Of a stretch of 64,000 bases of DNA, positions 42,404 to 51,595 are shown one piece after another. Source of the DNA: Pseudoflavonifractor phocaeensis (GTDB lineage Bacteria > Bacillota > Clostridia > Oscillospirales > Oscillospiraceae); the NCBI RefSeq assembly GCF_016901955.1, contig NZ_JACJLC010000007.1, positions 1 through 64,000 on the forward strand. Direction: 5' to 3'. The position numbers and the translations under genes are program-made. A model generated the notes under the pieces. It saw only the letters and a list, made by a program, of their open reading frames with translations. It was not told the DNA's origin and did not search any database. The stretch's first letter is position 1. Every line of letters starts with the position of its first letter.

Positions 42404-42438
42404 TTGACAATTTTGCCTGACGCGCATATAATTGTCAA
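42404..42438 (+). promoter_or_regulatory. livK promoter inside an inverted repeat
   Basis: TTGACA (42404-42409), 17-bp spacer and TATAAT (42427-42432) form a consensus promoter. TTGACAAT at 42404 and ATTGTCAA at 42431-42438 are perfect inverted arms that overlap both boxes, suggesting a dimeric repressor site. Confidence 0.75.
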
Positions 42439-42463
42439 CAACTTCTCAAAGGAGGAACTAGAA

Positions 42464-43699
42464 ATGAAAAAGTCTCGCATCCTGTCTCTTGCGCTGGCGG
42501 GTGCCCTGAGCTTCTCCATGCTGGCCGGCTGCGGCGGCGGCGAGGGCGGCTCTGCCAATACTCCGTCCGGCAACAGCAGCACCCCCGCCGGCAGCGAGGA
42601 GACCACCCCTGTCAGCGGCGGCTCCGCTTCCGGTACCTTTAAGCTGGGCGTCATCGGCCCCCTGACCGGCGGCGCCGCCATCTACGGCACCAACGTGCTC
42701 AACGCGGCGCAGATCGCTGTGGACGAGATCAACGCTCTGGGCGGAGCTGTCCAGTTTGAGCTGATCAGCGCCGACGACGTACATGATCCTGAGACCTCCG
42801 TCAACGCCTACAATAACCTGATGGATCAGGGAATGCAGGTGCTGGTGGGCACCGTTACCTCCGGCCCCGCTCTGTCCGTGGTGCCCCTGGCCTATGAGGA
42901 CCGGGTGTTTACCGTGACCCCCTCCGCCTCCGGTGACGACGTCATCGAGGGCAACGACAATGTGTTCCAGGTCTGCTTCACCGACTCCAACCAGGGCTCC
43001 CGTTCCGCGCAGTACATTGACGAGCACTTCGAGAACGTGAAGATCGCCATCATCTACAAGAACGACGATCCCTATTCCCAGGGCATCCGGGACAACTTTG
43101 CCGCCGAGGCCGAGACCCGCGGTATGGAGATCGTTTACGAGGGCACCTTTAACGAGTCCACCCAGACCGACTTCAACAATCAGCTTACCAGCGCCCAGTC
43201 TGCCGGTGCCGACATGATCTTCCTGCCCATCTACTATACTCCCGCTTCCGTGATCCTGACCCAGGCCAACGCCATGGGCTATGAGCCCACCTTCTTCGGT
43301 GTGGACGGCATGGACGGTATTCTCACCGTGCCCGGCTTTGACACCTCCCTGGCCGAGGGCGTGTACCTGCTGACTCCCTTCTCCGCCGACGCGGAGGACG
43401 AGGCCACTCAGAACTTTGTCAGCGAGTATAAGAGCCGCCACAACGACGAGATCCCCAATCAGTTTGCCGCTGACGCCTATGACGCGGTGTATATTGTCTA
43501 CGAGGCCATCCAGGCCGCCGGTGTTACCGCAGACATGAGCAACGAGGAGATCTGCGATGCCCTGATCGCCGCCATGGGCGACCTCTCCGTTGTGGGTCTG
43601 ACCAGCGCCGGCTCCGAGATGACCTGGGATGACAACGGCGCCGTGTCCAAGGATCCCACCGCCGTGGTCATCGAGGGCGGCACCTATGTGACTCCCTGA
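42464..43699 (+). CDS. livK: Branched-chain amino-acid binding lipoprotein
   Basis: 411 residues from ATG 42464, with AAAGGAGG upstream. A lipobox ends SFSMLAGC (Cys ~22), then a Gly/Ser linker. The mature protein is a type I binding fold of the Leu/Ile/Val family: FKLGVIGPLTGGAAIYG, VGTVTSGPALSVVPLAYEDR, VKIAIIYKNDDPYSQG, FFGVDGMDGILT and NQFAADAYDAVYIVYEAI. It binds the amino acid for the permease encoded downstream. Two hairpins between livK and livH should make the binding protein more abundant than the membrane parts. Confidence 0.9.
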   Translation: MKKSRILSLALAGALSFSMLAGCGGGEGGSANTPSGNSSTPAGSEETTPVSGGSASGTFKLGVIGPLTGGAAIYGTNVLNAAQIAVDEINALGGAVQFELISADDVHDPETSVNAYNNLMDQGMQVLVGTVTSGPALSVVPLAYEDRVFTVTPSASGDDVIEGNDNVFQVCFTDSNQGSRSAQYIDEHFENVKIAIIYKNDDPYSQGIRDNFAAEAETRGMEIVYEGTFNESTQTDFNNQLTSAQSAGADMIFLPIYYTPASVILTQANAMGYEPTFFGVDGMDGILTVPGFDTSLAEGVYLLTPFSADAEDEATQNFVSEYKSRHNDEIPNQFAADAYDAVYIVYEAIQAAGVTADMSNEEICDALIAAMGDLSVVGLTSAGSEMTWDDNGAVSKDPTAVVIEGGTYVTP

Positions 43700-43733
43700 C
43701 AGATCGGACCGTAATGGGAATACAGACAGGTAC

Positions 43734-43833
43734 GGCTGCCGGCTCTGCCGGCAGCCCCCTGTTGTTTCTATCCGCTTTTGCTCTATGGCAGAAACCGGGG
43801 CAGGACCCCGTCGGGTCCTGCCCTGGTTTCTGC
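43734..43833 (+). other. Two consecutive hairpins between livK and livH
   Basis: First: GGCTGCCGGC/GCCGGCAGCC (43734-43756). Second: a ~21-bp stem beginning GCAGAAACC and ending GGTTTCTGC (43788-43833), loop CGTC. Neither is followed by a strong T run; they likely stabilise livK mRNA and cause partial termination. Confidence 0.7.
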
Positions 43834-43864
43834 TATAAAAGAGAAAGAGAGGTTGTCAGAGCTT

Positions 43865-44785
43865 ATGGAATTTTTGCTCTACCTGATTAACGGAATCAGC
43901 ATGGGAAGCATTTACGCCATTATCGCCCTGGGCTATACCATGGTGTATGGTATTGCCAAAATGTTGAACTTCGCCCACGGAGATGTGATTATGGTGGGCG
44001 GCTATGTCTCCTTTTACGCTACCACCTACGCCACCGGCCAGCTGCTGGGGGACAACCCTTCCGGAACAGCGGTGGGCGTGGCCACTCTGGTCTCGGTGCT
44101 GCTGGCCATGATCGTGTGCACGGTGCTGGGCGTGATCATTGAGGGTCTGGCCTATCGTCCTCTGCGGCAGGCGGGCTCACTGGCGGTGCTCATCACAGCC
44201 ATTGGCGTCAGCTACTTCCTCCAGAACGCGGCTCAGCTGCTTTTTGGGGCCAATCCCAAGAACTTTACCTCTGTGATTGGCGGACAGCTGTCCCTGTTTG
44301 ACGGGCAGCTGCGTATTTCCAATGTGGCGCTGCTGACGGTGGCGGCCTGTGTGGTCATTATGATCGGCCTGACCTTGTTTACCGGCCGGAGCAAGATGGG
44401 CAAGGCCATGCGGGCCTGCTCGGAGGACAAGGGGGCGGCCCAGCTTATGGGCATCAATGTCAACCGCACCATTTCCCTGACCTTTGCCATCGGCTCGGCC
44501 CTGGCGGCCATTGCCGGCGTGCTGCTGTGCTCCTATTCGCCGGTGCTCCAGCCTACCACCGGCTCCATGCCCGGCATCAAGGCCTTTACCGCCGCGGTGT
44601 TTGGCGGTATCGGATCCATTCCCGGCGCCATGCTGGGCGGTATCCTGTTGGGCATCATTGAGGCCCTGGCCCAGGCGTACATTTCCACCCAGCTGTCCAA
44701 CGCCATTTTGTTCGCGGTGCTGATCGTGGTGCTGCTGGTGAAGCCCTCCGGCCTGCTGGGCAAGTATGTGCCCGAGAAAGTGTGA
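43865..44785 (+). CDS. livH: Branched-chain amino-acid ABC permease LivH
   Basis: 306 residues from ATG 43865. Eight or so membrane helices, opening with LYLINGISMGSIYAIIALGY and MVYGIAKMLNFAHGDVIMVG, both LivH hallmarks, and ending AVLIVVLLVKPSGLLG. The segment MRACSEDKGAAQLMGIN is the coupling loop. Codons upstream of 43865 belong to the hairpin region. It is followed 10 bp later by livM. Confidence 0.92.
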   Translation: MEFLLYLINGISMGSIYAIIALGYTMVYGIAKMLNFAHGDVIMVGGYVSFYATTYATGQLLGDNPSGTAVGVATLVSVLLAMIVCTVLGVIIEGLAYRPLRQAGSLAVLITAIGVSYFLQNAAQLLFGANPKNFTSVIGGQLSLFDGQLRISNVALLTVAACVVIMIGLTLFTGRSKMGKAMRACSEDKGAAQLMGINVNRTISLTFAIGSALAAIAGVLLCSYSPVLQPTTGSMPGIKAFTAAVFGGIGSIPGAMLGGILLGIIEALAQAYISTQLSNAILFAVLIVVLLVKPSGLLGKYVPEKV

Positions 44786-44795
44786 GGTGGCCCAG

Positions 44796-45921
44796 ATGAA
44801 ACAGAACAAGAAGTCTTCCGGAGGACTGGGACAGTATTTTAAGCAAATGAAAACCGCCAACAAGGTGGATTACGCCACCTATCTGGGGGTCATTCTGGCG
44901 TTTGTGATCGTGAGCATCTGCCAGTCCCAGGGGATGCTCAACCGGTCCATGACCGGTATGCTGGTGCCCATCTGCTGCTATGTGTGTATGGCGGTATCCC
45001 TCAACCTGACGGTGGGCATCCTGGGCGAGCTGAGCCTGGGCCACGCCGGATTTATGAGTGTGGGCGCCTTTACGGGCATCATTACCTCCATGAGCCTTCA
45101 GAGCTCTATCCCCAACCCGGTGGTCCGTCTGGTCATTTCCCTGGTGCTGGGCGCTCTGCTGGCCGCTGTGGTGGGCGTGATCGTGGGCGTTCCGGTGCTT
45201 CGTCTCCGGGGCGATTACCTGGCCATTGTCACCCTGGCCTTCGGCGAGATCATCAAGGAGCTCATCAACTGCCTGCTGGTGGGCTATGACAAAAACGGCC
45301 TGCACATTGCCCTGAACATCGACGGCACCAAGACCGTCCAGAGCCTGGGGCTCAGCGAGGACGGCTTTGCCATCATCAAGGGCGCCCAGGGCGCGGCGGG
45401 CAACGAGCGGATCGCGTCCTTCACCGCCGGCTTTGTGCTGGTCATGATCACCCTGATCGTGGTGCTCAACCTGGTGCGCAGCCGGGCGGGCCGGGCCATC
45501 ATGGGCCTGCGGGACAACCGCATCGCCGCCGAGAGCGTAGGCATCAACATCACCAAGTATAAGCTGATGGCCTTTGTCATCTCTGCCGCTCTGGCGGGTG
45601 CCGCCGGCGCTCTCTTCGGCCTGAACTACTCCTCCATCACCGCCGCCCAATTTGACTTCAATACCTCCATCCTGGTGCTGGTGTACGTGGTGCTGGGCGG
45701 CTTGGGCAACATCTGGGGGTCGGTCGTCGCCGCTACCGTGCTGTACGTGCTGCCTGAGGCCCTGCGTGAGTTCTCCGACTACCGGATGCTGGTGTACGCC
45801 ATCGTCCTCATCCTGGTCATGCTGGCCACCAACAATCCGGTGCTCCGGGGCTACTTCACCCGGCTGACGGAAAAATTCCGCAGGCAGCCCAAGGCTGCCG
45901 CGCAGAAGGGAGGAGTGGGCC

Positions 45922-45929
<8 letters not shown>
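44796..45929 (+). CDS. livM: Branched-chain amino-acid ABC permease LivM
   Basis: 377 residues from ATG 44796, with GAGGTGG upstream. About ten membrane helices; LNLTVGILGELSLGHAGFMSVGA and RLRGDYLAIVTLAFGEI are typical of LivM, as is the coupling motif MGLRDNRIAAESVGIN. It forms the channel with LivH. It overlaps livG by eight bases. Confidence 0.92.
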
Positions 45930-46773
<844 letters not shown>

Positions 46774-46775
46774 CC

Positions 46776-47486
46776 ATGGCGGCGCTGCTTGAAGTAAAAA
46801 ATATCAACGTGTACTACGGCGCCATCCACGCCGTGAAGGACATCTCCTTCGAGGTCAACCAGGGGGAAATCGTCACCCTCATCGGGGCCAACGGTGCCGG
46901 CAAGACAACCACCCTCCAGACGGTGTCCGGCCTGCTGCGCTCCCGTACCGGCTCCATCCAGCTGGAGGGCAAGCCCATCCAGAACGTCCCCGCCCACAAG
47001 CTGGTGGCCCATGGTCTGGCTCAGGTGCCCGAAGGCCGCCGGGTCTTTCAGCAGATGACGGTGGAGGAGAACCTGGAGATGGGGGCCTTTACCCAGGCCA
47101 ATTCTACCGTCGCCCCCAACCTGGAGCGGGTGTTCGACCAGTTCCCCCGGCTGAAGGAGCGGCGGCGGCAGATCGCCGGCACCCTGTCCGGCGGCGAGCA
47201 GCAGATGCTGGCCATGGGCCGGGCGCTGATGTCCAACCCCAAGATCCTCATGCTGGATGAGCCCTCCATGGGCCTGGCCCCCATTCTGGTGGAGCAGATC
47301 TTCGACATCATCAAGCGCCTCCACCAGGCGGGCACCACCATCCTGCTGGTGGAGCAGAACGCCCGCATGGCCCTCAGTGTGGCCGACCGGGGCTACGTGC
47401 TGGAGACCGGCCGCATCACCCTCACCGGCCCCGGCAAGGAGCTGCTGGCCGACGAGGCCGTGAAAAAGGCCTACCTGGGCGGCTGA
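46776..47486 (+). CDS. livF: Branched-chain amino-acid ABC ATPase LivF
   Basis: 236 residues from ATG 46776, chosen because GGAGG is seven bases upstream; an ATG two codons earlier overlaps the livG stop. Walker A GANGAGKTT, VPEGRRVFQQMTVEENLEMG, signature LSGGEQQMLAMGRALM, Walker B ILMLDEPSMGLAP. Last gene of the livKHMGF operon, followed by a terminator. Confidence 0.92.
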   Translation: MAALLEVKNINVYYGAIHAVKDISFEVNQGEIVTLIGANGAGKTTTLQTVSGLLRSRTGSIQLEGKPIQNVPAHKLVAHGLAQVPEGRRVFQQMTVEENLEMGAFTQANSTVAPNLERVFDQFPRLKERRRQIAGTLSGGEQQMLAMGRALMSNPKILMLDEPSMGLAPILVEQIFDIIKRLHQAGTTILLVEQNARMALSVADRGYVLETGRITLTGPGKELLADEAVKKAYLGG

Positions 47487-47514
47487 GCCCAGCCTACAAC
47501 AGAATCCGTTTCGC

Positions 47515-47550
47515 AAGGGGCCGCCGGAACAACTCCGGCGGCCCCTTTCC
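47515..47550 (+). terminator. Terminator of the liv operon
   Basis: AAGGGGCCGCCGGA and TCCGGCGGCCCCTT form a 14-bp perfect stem around ACAAC, with the T run partly inside the stem. Confidence 0.8.
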
Positions 47551-47754
47551 ACACTATTTGAGAGATAATTTACGTATACGAAAAAATGGTCTGGCGAAAC
47601 GGGAAAAAATGTGATACACTAAAGGAAGCTGAAAGGGCGGAGCTCCGCCCGTGGTCTGAAACGGGCCCTGACAGACCGGCCGGGGCCGTTTTGGAATACC
47701 CTCCCCTGAGGATGCGGAACCGGGGGAGAAGTCTGAACAAGGAGGAACCCTGTT

Positions 47755-48477
47755 ATGAAGAGAACCCTGCGTACCCGGTTGATCGCCGGCGCCGCCGCCC
47801 TGGTCCTGTTGGTGGGGACCGCCGTGGCCGCCAGCACCGTCACCACCAAGATGATTGAGGCCAACTACATGGGCATCAAGATCGTGGTGGACGGGGTGGA
47901 GATTACCCCCAAGGACGCCAACGGCAAGGTGGTAGAGCCCTTTGCCAGTGAGGGCACCACCTATCTGCCTGTCCGCGCCATCGGCGAGGCCCTGGACAAG
48001 GAGGTTGCCTGGGACGGCAGCACCGCCACCGTCTATGTGGGCGACGTGCCCGGCCAGGCCGTCAACTGGATGACCAAGCTGCCCCCCTATCAGATCAACA
48101 GAAGCTACAGCAAAATCTATGACGGCACCGATCACAAAAGCTACATGACCATTTCCGGCCAGAATATCACCCAGGGCATCTACCTCTATGGCGATCAGGA
48201 TGACCCCGGCTATGCCCTCTGGAACACCAATTTCCAGTATCAGTCCATGACCTTCACCGTGGGCCACATTGACGGCAAGAAGGACCGGAACGCCGCTGTG
48301 GACGTGTACCTGGACGGCGTGCTGTCCAAGAGCTACACCGTTGGCTGGGATCAGTACCCCCAGACCTTTACCGTCCCCCTGAACCGGGCCGCCAACGTCA
48401 AGATTGAGATTACCAATAGCGAAGGTTACAGCTGGGATGCTGTGGATTACGGCATCTACAACATCTCCTTCTCCTAA
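47755..48477 (+). CDS. Exported stalk-domain protein with NPCBM-like C-terminus
   Basis: 240 residues with AAGGAGG upstream. A signal-anchor or signal peptide (about 8-27) is followed by a copper-amine-oxidase-N-like stalk domain (MGIKIVVDGVEITPKDANGK ... TTYLPVRAIGEALDKEVAWD). The C-terminal half (about 115-240: QNITQGIYLYGDQD, FQYQSMTFTVGHIDGKKDR, VDVYLDGVLSKSYTV, LNRAANVKIEITNSEG) looks like an NPCBM/sugar-binding-associated beta sandwich. Likely a wall-associated binding protein. Monocistronic. Confidence 0.75.
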   Translation: MKRTLRTRLIAGAAALVLLVGTAVAASTVTTKMIEANYMGIKIVVDGVEITPKDANGKVVEPFASEGTTYLPVRAIGEALDKEVAWDGSTATVYVGDVPGQAVNWMTKLPPYQINRSYSKIYDGTDHKSYMTISGQNITQGIYLYGDQDDPGYALWNTNFQYQSMTFTVGHIDGKKDRNAAVDVYLDGVLSKSYTVGWDQYPQTFTVPLNRAANVKIEITNSEGYSWDAVDYGIYNISFS

Positions 48478-48492
48478 CTCCATACCCACCCC

Positions 48493-48533
48493 AGCGGGGC
48501 TGCCGCGCGCTTGCGCGGCAGCCCCGCTTTTTT
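48493..48533 (+). terminator. Terminator of the stalk-domain gene
   Basis: A 16-bp stem beginning AGCGGGGCTGCCGCGC is followed by TTTTTT. Confidence 0.9.
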
Positions 48534-48790
48534 GCCCCTGCTGTCTTGTCAATGGGTTGGTATGCCGAAAATTTTGATTCGCAGACCGTAACAACCGGGG
48601 AAAACCGGGGAGTAGATGTGGAGAAAACGGGGCTTTCCCGGGGGAGGGCGGAAAAAGGCGGTGAAAAAGTCTGTGGAAAAGTGGATAACTCCGGTGCAAA
48701 CTTCCGCTTTACTCTTTTCCCGGCAGGTTGCTATAATGGGAACATAGAATGGAACTCTGTGGACTGCGGTTAGGAGGAATGAGCAGAAAC

Positions 48791-49642
48791 ATGCCTAATT
48801 ATTACGCTCACCTGAAGTTCGGAGACAAGGTACTGGACGGGCTGCCTCAGGAGCTGGCCCGGATGATCGACGCGGAGCGTGAAGCCTTCGACCTGGGCTG
48901 CCTGGGCCCGGACCCTCTGTTTTTCTATCAGCCCATCCGCCCCAACGCCGTCCGCCGGGAAGGGGTGCGGATGCACCGCAATTCCGCCCTGCCCGCCGTG
49001 GAGCGCCTGCGTCAGGCCATCGAGGATCAGGTGCCCATGTCCGTTGGCTACGGGGCGGGCTTTTTGTGCCATCTGGCCCTGGACTCCGCCTGCCACGGCT
49101 ACGTGGACGAGCGGGCCGCCGAGGGTCCCATCTCCCACATGGCTATGGAGAGCGAATTTGACCGGATGCTCATCGAGGAGGATGGCCTGGATTCCACCGC
49201 CAGGGCCCACCTGCCCTCCGCCCCGGAAAAGGGCAGCCCCGTGTGGGGGGCCGCCGCCCAGGCCTACACCCACGCTACGCCCCGGCAGATGCGCCGGGCT
49301 TACCGGGCCATGAGCTGGTACCTCAGCTTTTTTGCCCGCTCCTGCGGCCGCCCCACCGGAAAGGTCATCGGGGCGGTGAGCCGGATGCTTCCCATCCAGT
49401 CCGCCAAAAACGTGGCCCTCAGCGAGACCCCCCACCCCGCATCCCTGGAGAGCAGCGCCGACCTGGACCGGCTGCTGGAGGGGGCGGTGGAGGAGACCAC
49501 CCGCCAGATCAACGCATTTTTCCAGGCCATTTGGGCGGATACCCCGGTGCCCCACTGGTTTGACCGGGATTTCAAGGGCACCCCGCCGGAGAGCCGGGCG
49601 GCCCAGTCCTGGGCCGGTGTGCTCAGCCACTCCCTGACCTGA
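48791..49642 (+). CDS. Zinc-dependent phospholipase C family protein
   Basis: 283 residues. ATG 48791 gives the family-like opening PNYYAHLKFG; an ATG at 48779 lies too near TAGGAGG but cannot be excluded. Metal-ligand-like residues are seen in YAHLKFGDKV, HLALDSACHGYVDE (about 93-106) and HMAMESEFDRML. Such proteins share the fold of zinc phospholipase C but many lack signal peptides, as here, and their substrates are unknown. Promoter TTTACT-N18-TATAAT lies at about 48708-48737. Confidence 0.75.
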   Translation: MPNYYAHLKFGDKVLDGLPQELARMIDAEREAFDLGCLGPDPLFFYQPIRPNAVRREGVRMHRNSALPAVERLRQAIEDQVPMSVGYGAGFLCHLALDSACHGYVDERAAEGPISHMAMESEFDRMLIEEDGLDSTARAHLPSAPEKGSPVWGAAAQAYTHATPRQMRRAYRAMSWYLSFFARSCGRPTGKVIGAVSRMLPIQSAKNVALSETPHPASLESSADLDRLLEGAVEETTRQINAFFQAIWADTPVPHWFDRDFKGTPPESRAAQSWAGVLSHSLT

Positions 49643-49655
49643 TCTGAAACGCCAA

Positions 49656-49685
49656 CCGGGCGGCCCTTGTGGGCCGCCCGGTTTT
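49656..49685. terminator. Bidirectional-type terminator
   Basis: CCGGGCGGCCC pairs with GGGCCGCCCGG around TTGT and is followed by TTTTGC. It lies between converging genes. Confidence 0.8.
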
Positions 49686-49689
49686 GCGC

Positions 49690-50004
49690 TCAGGCAGGCT
49701 CCACCGCTTCCAACAGAAAACTGACCGGACGGATACCGTCGGTACAGCATACTACTGAGGCGCCCTCGTTCCGCTGCCAGGGTGTGTAGGTTGCCCCACA
49801 GGACAAGGCGGAGACGGTGCGGTAAATATCGATCCAGGCCCAGGGGCAAAAGCCGGGGGGCATTTCCGCTCCGCCGGTATAGAGAAAAGAATCCCCTTCC
49901 ACGAAGAAATCGCAGATACATTCCTCCGGCGGCTCTGTCAAATAACGCTCAATCAGATCGGCATAGAGCTGCCTGCGCAACACCGTGATCTTGACCTGTT
50001 TCAC
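49690..50004 (-). CDS. TIGR04076-family small protein
   Basis: 104 residues from GTG 50004, which has GGAGGTG seven bases upstream and gives the family opening KQVKITVLRRQLYADLIERY. Four Cys, including ECICDF and GFCPWAWIDIYR, match the conserved core of TIGR04076 proteins, whose function is unknown but may involve a redox or metal centre. A promoter TTGACT-N16-TATAAT lies at 50063-50036. Divergent from the iron-box-controlled genes. Confidence 0.8.
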   Translation of the reverse strand: MKQVKITVLRRQLYADLIERYLTEPPEECICDFFVEGDSFLYTGGAEMPPGFCPWAWIDIYRTVSALSCGATYTPWQRNEGASVVCCTDGIRPVSFLLEAVEPA

Positions 50005-50035
50005 AAGACGACACCTCCGCATATGAGATAGTTTT

Positions 50036-50063
50036 ATTATAACAAAACTTATGTACGAGTCAA
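50036..50063 (-). promoter_or_regulatory. Promoter of the TIGR04076 gene
   Basis: On the minus strand TTGACT (50063-50058) and TATAAT (50041-50036) have a 16-bp spacer. Confidence 0.7.
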
Positions 50064-50100
50064 GGCGCAGGTATTGGTGGAAAAATATTAAAAAAGGGGA

Positions 50101-50160
50101 TTGACAAGAGTGGTTAGTTGGTATAAACTTAAAGCCGCACAGGGTTAGCGAGAACTAACC
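50101..50160 (+). promoter_or_regulatory. Promoter and DtxR/MntR-like operator
   Basis: TTGACA (50101-50106) precedes TAAACT at N17 or TATAAA at N15. GGTTAG-N6-CTAACC (50143-50160) is a perfect inverted repeat, like the boxes bound by DtxR/IdeR-type metal regulators, and a half site GGTTAG lies in the promoter spacer (50112-50117). Confidence 0.7.
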
Positions 50161-50216
50161 ACAGATTGACCTGGCGAGCTGCCGCCAGTAATCCGTTGTA
50201 TGAAAGGAACGGTCCG

Positions 50217-50354
50217 ATGCTTTCCACCATTCTGATCAGCCTGCTTATTCTGGCGGTTTTTGTGACCGCTTCCTACCGACAGGGGACAAACCGCAGGAGG
50301 CGCAAGGACGACTGCGTGGGCCCCGTCTGCCGCAAACGTCCACCCAGCATTTAG
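50217..50354 (+). CDS. FeoB-associated Cys-rich-type small membrane protein
   Basis: 45 residues from ATG 50217, after AAAGGAA. One membrane helix (LSTILISLLILAVFVTASY) and a basic tail with only two Cys (DDCVGPVCRK). It resembles the short FeoB-associated membrane proteins of Firmicutes, though those usually carry more Cys and stand beside feoAB, absent here. It shares the metal-box promoter with the DtxR-like gene 13 bp downstream. Confidence 0.55.
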   Translation: MLSTILISLLILAVFVTASYRQGTNRRRRKDDCVGPVCRKRPPSI

Positions 50355-50367
50355 AAAGGAGTATCCC

Positions 50368-50739
50368 ATGGAGCTGACCAACACCAACCTGCGCTACCTG
50401 CTCACCATCTACCACCTGTCCCGGAAGCGGCTGGAGGTGTCCTCCAAGGACGTGGCCGCCGCCCTGGAGGTGTCCCGGGCCTCGGTCACCAGCATGATGT
50501 CCATCCTGGTGGAAAAGCGGCTGGTGGAGAAGGAACGCTACGGCAAGATCCATCTTACCGCCCAGGGCCGCCGCCTGGCGGGGGGGCTGGCCGACCAGGC
50601 CGACCGGCTGGCCGCCGCCCTTCGGGGCTGGATGGAGCTGCCCGGCGAGGAGGCCTGGATGGCAGCCTGTGCCGCCGTGTCCGAGCTGTCCTGCCGCTCT
50701 GCTGCCCCTGCCGCCCGGTGGGAGGCGCTGACCGCCTGA
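50368..50739 (+). CDS. DtxR-family-type metal regulator, HTH domain only
   Basis: 123 residues with AAAGGAG before the ATG. The winged helix is DtxR/MntR-like: NLRYLLTIYHLSRKRLEVSSKDVAAALEVSRASVTSMMSIL... with VEKRLVEKERYGKIHLT as the wing. The usual second domain, with its metal-binding His/Glu residues (about 65 further residues), is replaced by a short Ala/Cys tail. Either it senses metal differently, perhaps through CAAVSELSC, or it is a shortened regulator. The operator at 50143-50160 suggests autoregulation. Confidence 0.75.
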   Translation: MELTNTNLRYLLTIYHLSRKRLEVSSKDVAAALEVSRASVTSMMSILVEKRLVEKERYGKIHLTAQGRRLAGGLADQADRLAAALRGWMELPGEEAWMAACAAVSELSCRSAAPAARWEALTA

Positions 50740-50759
50740 GGTTCCCCATTCCCTCTTTC

Positions 50760-50804
50760 ATGCCGCAGCCCGCTCCGTTGACAGAGCGGGCTGCGGCATT
50801 TTTT
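50760..50804 (+). terminator. Terminator of the DtxR-like operon
   Basis: ATGCCGCAGCCCGCTC and its complement form a 16-bp perfect stem with loop CGTTGACA, followed by TTTTT. Confidence 0.9.
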
Positions 50805-50890
50805 GGGCAAAAAGGCCTGGGGGGCTACTTGAAATGGGGTCGGAGGGTATGATATAGTATTAAAGCATGTGATTTTGGGAGGCGCTTGCC

Positions 50891-51532
50891 GTGTTTGACG
50901 GAATGTTGTTTGATCTGGACGGGACCCTGTGGGACTCGGTGGACAGCATCTGCCTGTCCTGGAACAGGGTGCTGGGGGCCCATGATCCCGCTCTGGCCGG
51001 GACCCTTACCCGGGAGAAGCTCATCGGCTGCATGGGAATGCTCCTGCCCGACATTTTCCGCAAGCTGCTGCCCCAGCTGCCGCCGGAGACTCTGGCGGCT
51101 ATGGAGGAGGAGCTGATGGAGGCGGAAAACAGCTGGGTGGCCGTCCACGGCGGCATTCTTTACCCCGGGGTGGAGAAGACGCTGGGGGAGCTGTCGGCGG
51201 ACTATCCCCTGTTTATCGTCAGCAACTGCCAGGCCGGATATATCGAGGCCTTTTTCCAGGCCCACGGACTGGGCCAGTATTTTACCGACTTTGAAAACCC
51301 CGGCCGCACCGGCAAGCCCAAGGCGGAGAACATCGCCCTGGTGGTGGCCCGCAACGGGCTGAAACACCCCCTGTACATCGGGGACACCCAGGGGGATTGC
51401 AACGCCGCCACGGCGGCGGGGGTGCCCTTCCTCCACGCTGCCTACGGGTTTGGCGTCATCGACCATGCTGTGCCCGCCGTCCATGCCTTTGCGGAGATTC
51501 CGGCGGCGGTGCGCCGCCTCAGCCCGCCGTAA
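50891..51532 (+). CDS. HAD-family phosphatase (phosphoglycolate phosphatase-like)
   Basis: 213 residues from GTG 50891, with GGGAGG nine bases upstream. HAD motifs I to IV are present: FDLDGTLWDS, FIVSNCQ, the Lys in GRTGKPKAEN and LYIGDTQGDCNAA. An alpha-helical cap lies between about 15 and 85, as in the PGP/beta-phosphoglucomutase subgroup. Substrate unknown. A weak TTGAAA-N18-TATAGT promoter lies upstream near 50829. Confidence 0.85.
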   Translation: MFDGMLFDLDGTLWDSVDSICLSWNRVLGAHDPALAGTLTREKLIGCMGMLLPDIFRKLLPQLPPETLAAMEEELMEAENSWVAVHGGILYPGVEKTLGELSADYPLFIVSNCQAGYIEAFFQAHGLGQYFTDFENPGRTGKPKAENIALVVARNGLKHPLYIGDTQGDCNAATAAGVPFLHAAYGFGVIDHAVPAVHAFAEIPAAVRRLSPP

Positions 51533-51595
51533 ACGTGGGCGACCCTTGTGGTCGCCCGTCTATCCCGTTGAATTTTTTGCAAGGAGGACAATACC

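Noticed and set aside
48655-48690. DnaA boxes or replication origin near GTGGATAAC
   Set aside because: A single imperfect box with no cluster and no dnaA or dnaN gene nearby.
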